Origin: Roseburia_C sp900315735
GTDB taxonomy: Bacteria > Bacillota > Clostridia > Lachnospirales > Lachnospiraceae
Assembly: GCA_052118425.1 (NCBI GenBank)
Contig: JBQKHF010000015.1
Direction: 5' to 3' (one strand)
DNA length: 64,000 nt
A model generated the notes under the pieces. That model saw only the letters and a list, made by a program, of their open reading frames with translations. It was not told the DNA's origin and did not search any database. Of the stretch, positions 60,241-64,000 are shown piece by piece; within the stretch, counting starts at the first letter, position 1, and each line of letters begins with the position of its first letter. Made by a program: the position numbers and the translations under genes.

Positions 60241-62469
60241 ATGACAATTATAAAAGAAAAAAGGAACAAAGAGGGATTTACAGCCGATCAGATAGAAGAA
60301 ATCGCGATCGGACAGCATGAGGGACTTCCAGTGCAAATTTATGCAAAACCGGAATTTCTTGCAATTCAGATGTATCAGATTCGTCTGGGCTTAGAGGAGG
60401 AACTTCCGGTAGAAAAGTATGCATTTCCGGAATATGACTGGTTTCAGATGGAGGAAATCCGGAAGGGATTAAAAGAAGATCTTCCGGTAGAGAAATATGC
60501 TTCCCCCATGATCCATTATAATACCATGCGACAGATTCGCCTGGGATTAAAGCACGTCATTAATCTGGCACCATATGCGAAGTTAAAGCCGGAAATATTA
60601 AGAGAATTACGGAAAGCATTAGAATCCCATGTGAATATTGTGGAATATATTCAAAAGGGATATAACGAAGAACAGTTAGAACAAATACGAATTGCATTAG
60701 AAAGAGGGCTTGATATTAAGCCATATCTTAATGAGGCGTATTTGGGGGCTTCTATCCGTGAGATTCGAAAAGGAATAGAGAGTGGCATTGATGTTTCTAT
60801 TTATGCCAATGAAGAATATAGCTGGCAGCAGATGAGGGAAATCCGGCTGGGACTGGTGGGACAGCTTGATGTAAGTTATTATGCCAAACCGCTGTATGAC
60901 TGGCAGCAGATGAGAGAAATCCGGTTGGGATTAGAAGAGGGCATTGCAGTAGAAAGCTATGCCAGCCTTATGTATACTGCGAAGGAAATGTGTAAACGCA
61001 GAGAACAGATTCTAAGACAGCAGACCTTATTAAAGGAACACCTGCAGGAGCAGTTAGCAGCGCCGGAACAGTCTACAAAGCCAGAACAGCCACAACAGGT
61101 GAATTTGGAAGAGGCGGAAGAAGAAAAAATACACGTTTCTGTCAGCATGGATGCAATGGAGGCATGTATTGGCTTTACCGGCAATAAGCGGGCATGGTCG
61201 AGAGAAGAGATTGTCAGCATTTTAGCATTGAATGGCGTATGCGAGGGCATTTTAGAAGATGTAGTAACTTCTATTGTAAAGGACCGGCCGGAAAACATGT
61301 TTACCGTGATTGCGAAGGGAAGAGAACTGCAGCAGGGAAAAGATGGCTGGTATGAATACTTATTTAATACGAATATCGAGCATACCCCAAAAGAAAAACC
61401 GGATGGTTCTGTAGATTATCAGGACATTAACTGTTTTGAACTGGTACGTAAGGGACAGAAAATTGCATACTATCATCCGGCTGAGGAAGGCGTGGAAGGA
61501 TATACCGTAACGGGAATTCATTTAGAGGCCAAGAAGGGTAAAGAGGCCAAGCTTCTGATTGGAACAGGCTTTACAGCACTGGCAGACAAGCGTACTTATA
61601 TGTCTACAGTGGATGGTAAAATCGAATTAAAGGGTGGCAGAATTGACATTTCCAATATGCTGCAGTTAGATGAGGTAAATCAGGCAACCGGAAATATTAA
61701 TTTTGACGGAACGGTATATGTCCGTGGAAATGTAGGATTTGGTGTTATTATCCGGGCAACCGGAGACATAGTAGTGGATGGCTATGTGGAAGGCTCAGAG
61801 CTTTATGCAGGTGGCAGCCTTATCTTGAAGAAAGGGCGCAATGCAGCAGGGCACGGAATCCTTCATGCACAGAAATCCGTTATCGGAAAATTTTTTGAAG
61901 CGGTGCAGGTATGGAGCAAAGAGGAAATTCAGGCAGATTATTGCCTCAACAGTGAACTGTATACAGAGGGCTATGTCAGGGCTTCCGGAAAGAACGGCAG
62001 TATTGCAGGTGGAAGAACTTATGGAGCAAGAGGAATCATTGCTTATAATATTGGTAATGCAAAAGGAATTCCTACTGATGTGGCTTCCGGTAAGCGTGAG
62101 GAGTTCAGAGAGCGGGAGTGTGAGGTTAAGAATAAAATTGAAGAAACCAATCGGACATTGGTAATTCTGAGAAATGCTTATCAGGATTTTCAGAACAAAT
62201 ATGCAGTAGAAGTGCGTAACATGAATCCGACCTATCTTAAGATAGAGGATGCTATTTATACCAAGGAATTAGAAGCAGAAAAGTTAAGACAGAAGAATGA
62301 AGCATTGAAGGAAGAAGGAGCACAGTATGAGCAGTCAAAGATTGCTGTGCGGGGAAGTCTTTATGAGGGAACCGTAGTTCGTATCAGTGGAGCAAAGGCA
62401 GCAATGGAAACTGTGCGAAGTGTCACCTTAAGAAAGTCTGGAAGTAAAATTGCGGTATACCGTAATTAG
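60241..62469 (+). CDS. FapA (DUF342) protein with nine N-terminal helical repeats
   Basis: A 742-aa cytoplasmic protein. Residues ~17-250 contain nine copies of a 25-26-residue repeat of the form QM.EIR.GLE..LPVE.YA.PEY (for example QMREIRLGLVGQLDVSYYAK). After a Gln/Glu-rich linker, a FapA/DUF342 region starts near 295. It includes the FELVRKGQKIAYYHPAEEG and GYTVTG segments and then a right-handed beta-helix with repeated GNI..DGTVYVRGNV-type units. The last 110 residues are a coiled coil. FapA-family proteins are thought to be polymer-forming or scaffold proteins; the function is unknown. GGGAGAATAG precedes the ATG. Confidence 0.82.
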   Translation: MTIIKEKRNKEGFTADQIEEIAIGQHEGLPVQIYAKPEFLAIQMYQIRLGLEEELPVEKYAFPEYDWFQMEEIRKGLKEDLPVEKYASPMIHYNTMRQIRLGLKHVINLAPYAKLKPEILRELRKALESHVNIVEYIQKGYNEEQLEQIRIALERGLDIKPYLNEAYLGASIREIRKGIESGIDVSIYANEEYSWQQMREIRLGLVGQLDVSYYAKPLYDWQQMREIRLGLEEGIAVESYASLMYTAKEMCKRREQILRQQTLLKEHLQEQLAAPEQSTKPEQPQQVNLEEAEEEKIHVSVSMDAMEACIGFTGNKRAWSREEIVSILALNGVCEGILEDVVTSIVKDRPENMFTVIAKGRELQQGKDGWYEYLFNTNIEHTPKEKPDGSVDYQDINCFELVRKGQKIAYYHPAEEGVEGYTVTGIHLEAKKGKEAKLLIGTGFTALADKRTYMSTVDGKIELKGGRIDISNMLQLDEVNQATGNINFDGTVYVRGNVGFGVIIRATGDIVVDGYVEGSELYAGGSLILKKGRNAAGHGILHAQKSVIGKFFEAVQVWSKEEIQADYCLNSELYTEGYVRASGKNGSIAGGRTYGARGIIAYNIGNAKGIPTDVASGKREEFRERECEVKNKIEETNRTLVILRNAYQDFQNKYAVEVRNMNPTYLKIEDAIYTKELEAEKLRQKNEALKEEGAQYEQSKIAVRGSLYEGTVVRISGAKAAMETVRSVTLRKSGSKIAVYRN

Positions 62470-62472
62470 AAA

Positions 62473-62510
62473 AAATCCGCCTTATACCGGGAAACGGTAA
62501 AGGCGGATTT
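62473..62510. terminator. bidirectional terminator between the FapA gene and pncB
   Basis: 11-bp stem AAATCCGCCTT/AAGGCGGATTT with an inner TACCG/CGGTA hairpin, between convergent genes. Confidence 0.9.
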
Positions 62511-62513
62511 CCT

Positions 62514-63962
62514 TTACATATGCTCTTTATTTAAAAGAGCTGTTTTCATTTCATATAATTTGTCGGATAAATCAACGTAGATTTCCTGTGGATTTACGAA
62601 ACGTTTTGTCTCATCCCAGATGGTATCTTTTTCTTTGGTGCAGTAACGCTGAATGTCCATAACGCTTGGAGATTCATAAACACATTCGCCCTTCTGGAAA
62701 ACCGGAACAAGAAGTTCACGCAAAGTATAACTTCCACCAGGAAGAGTGGTTTTCTTCCAAGGAGCATTCGGATCAAAGAGCTTCATGTCCTTAGACTCAT
62801 CAAAGACTTCACCTACCAGACAGATAAGGTCAGCCTTAATCTTGCCGGTCTCTTTGTCATAAATACGGTAAACAGTTTTATTACCAGGATTTGTAACCTT
62901 TTCTACATTTTCAGAAAGTTTAATCTTTGGAATGAATTCGCCGGCTTCATTCTGGATGGCAGCCAGTTTGTATACACCACCGAAAGCAGGATTGTCTTTG
63001 GAAGTGATTAAGTTAGTTCCGACACCCCAGGAAGTAATGGTAGCACCCTGAATCTTTAAGCTTTCAATCAGATATTCGTCCAAATCATTGGAAGCGGAGA
63101 TAACTGCATCCGGGAATCCGGCATCATCTAACATTTTACGAACCTTTTTAGAAAGGTAAGCAAGGTCACCGCTGTCCATGCGGATTCCGTAGTAGGTAAG
63201 CGGAATACCGGCTTCTCGCATTTCCTTAAATACTTTGATTGCATTTGGCATACCGGATTTTAAGGTGTCATAGGTATCAACAAGAAGGATGCAGGCAGAT
63301 GGATAAAGCTCTGCATATTTCTTAAATGCGGTATATTCATCCGGGAAACTCATAATCCAGCTGTGAGCGTGGGTTCCAAGTACCGGAACATCAAACATCT
63401 GACCGGCAAGAACATTGGAAGTACCTTTGCAGCCACCGATAACAGCAGCTCTTGCACCGTAGGTTCCGGAATCCGGACCTTGGGCGCGTCTCAAACCGAA
63501 TTCCATGACGCCGTCACCCTGTGCAGCATAGCATACACGGGCAGCCTTGGTGGCAATCAGGCTCTGGTGGTTAATGATATTTAAGATTGCAGTTTCAATT
63601 AACTGGGCTTCCATAATCGGAGCAACAACTTTTACCAGCGGCTCTCTTGGAAAAATCAGAGTTCCTTCCGGAATCGCATAGATATCACCGGAAAATTTAA
63701 AGTTGCTTAAATAAGTTAAAAAGTCTTCATCGAAGATGGATAAGCTTCTTAAATAGGAAATATCCTCTTCATCAAAATGAAGATTCTTGATATAGTCAAT
63801 CATCTGGTCTAATCCCGCACAGACTGCATAACCGCCATCGCATGGATTAATGCGGTAAAAAGCGTCGAAAACAGCCACATCACGGTTGCCGGTTTTAAAG
63901 TATCCCTGCATCATTGTCATCTCATAAAGATCAGTCAATAATGTCAAATTTAATGTACTCAT
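62514..63962 (-). CDS. pncB: nicotinate phosphoribosyltransferase
   Basis: A 482-aa enzyme of NAD salvage joining nicotinate and PRPP to make nicotinate mononucleotide. LLTDLYEMTMMQGYF opens the family. GLRRAQGPDSG, GGCKGTSNVLAG, GTHAHSW (with the regulatory His region) and MDSGDLAYLSK are conserved. The C-terminus is complete, ending near a terminator. AAGGAATATCACAT precedes ATG 63962. With the nudC gene at 1265 it is the second NAD-related gene in the window, but the two are not linked. Confidence 0.95.
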   Translation of the reverse strand: MSTLNLTLLTDLYEMTMMQGYFKTGNRDVAVFDAFYRINPCDGGYAVCAGLDQMIDYIKNLHFDEEDISYLRSLSIFDEDFLTYLSNFKFSGDIYAIPEGTLIFPREPLVKVVAPIMEAQLIETAILNIINHQSLIATKAARVCYAAQGDGVMEFGLRRAQGPDSGTYGARAAVIGGCKGTSNVLAGQMFDVPVLGTHAHSWIMSFPDEYTAFKKYAELYPSACILLVDTYDTLKSGMPNAIKVFKEMREAGIPLTYYGIRMDSGDLAYLSKKVRKMLDDAGFPDAVISASNDLDEYLIESLKIQGATITSWGVGTNLITSKDNPAFGGVYKLAAIQNEAGEFIPKIKLSENVEKVTNPGNKTVYRIYDKETGKIKADLICLVGEVFDESKDMKLFDPNAPWKKTTLPGGSYTLRELLVPVFQKGECVYESPSVMDIQRYCTKEKDTIWDETKRFVNPQEIYVDLSDKLYEMKTALLNKEHM

Positions 63963-64000
63963 ATGTGATATTCCTTTCTTTTACATCTGTAAATACAGGT

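Overview
The window looks like chromosomal DNA of a spore-forming, low-GC Gram-positive anaerobe of the Clostridia, most likely Lachnospiraceae. The evidence is an alpha/beta-type small acid-soluble spore protein, AGGAGG-type ribosome binding sites, TTGACA/TATAAT promoters, a dlt operon, MecA, KtrAB, HAAS-domain and DUF1653 proteins, and the codon style. I cannot name a species from the sequence alone. Most of the window is ordinary core genome; the accessory material is one small island and several intergenic repeat or palindrome elements.

Layout. 1-1127: the 3' end of a 23S rRNA, then eight tRNAs, with no 5S gene between them. 1265-11994: a NudC-like Nudix hydrolase, membrane proteins, a HAAS-domain protein, a large cNMP-binding-domain protein, a tiny Asn-rich protein (58 aa), a rhodanese, an RlmL-type methyltransferase, a papain-like secreted protease, a cell-wall amidase, an XTP/dITP pyrophosphatase and a phosphodiesterase. 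12050-12737: a six-tRNA operon behind a consensus promoter. 12717-16575: a compact island inserted in the 3' end of tRNA-Lys. It is bounded by 24-bp direct repeats and carries a tyrosine recombinase and one lipoprotein gene.

16826-28987 is rich in cell-envelope functions: a two-component system with an ABC/FtsX exporter, an ECF sigma/anti-sigma pair, and a complete dltABCD operon. The operon is followed by a small overlapping dltX-like gene (49 aa). 29202-34538 is a branched-chain amino-acid type ABC importer operon that ends in a cytidylate-kinase-like gene. 34667-36694 is KtrAB potassium uptake.

36997-46398 holds a Q/P-rich membrane protein, a DUF1653 protein, CYTH and DJ-1 proteins, the SASP, and then the protein-quality-control series tig-clpP-clpX-lon-engB. 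The last gene overlaps a zinc/manganese ABC importer with a His-rich binding protein. 48947-53397 holds a lipoprotein that overlaps dinB tail-to-tail, then mecA, an unknown gene and proC.

53479-57495 holds a crotonase, an aminotransferase and mutY. Its intergenic spaces contain two long imperfect palindromes; the first is about 535 bp and is the most unusual structure in the window. 57843-63962 holds UDP-galactopyranose mutase with a family-2 glycosyltransferase (surface glycan), a FapA/DUF342 protein preceded by nine 26-residue helical repeats, and nicotinate phosphoribosyltransferase. No CRISPR array, prophage or restriction system was seen.
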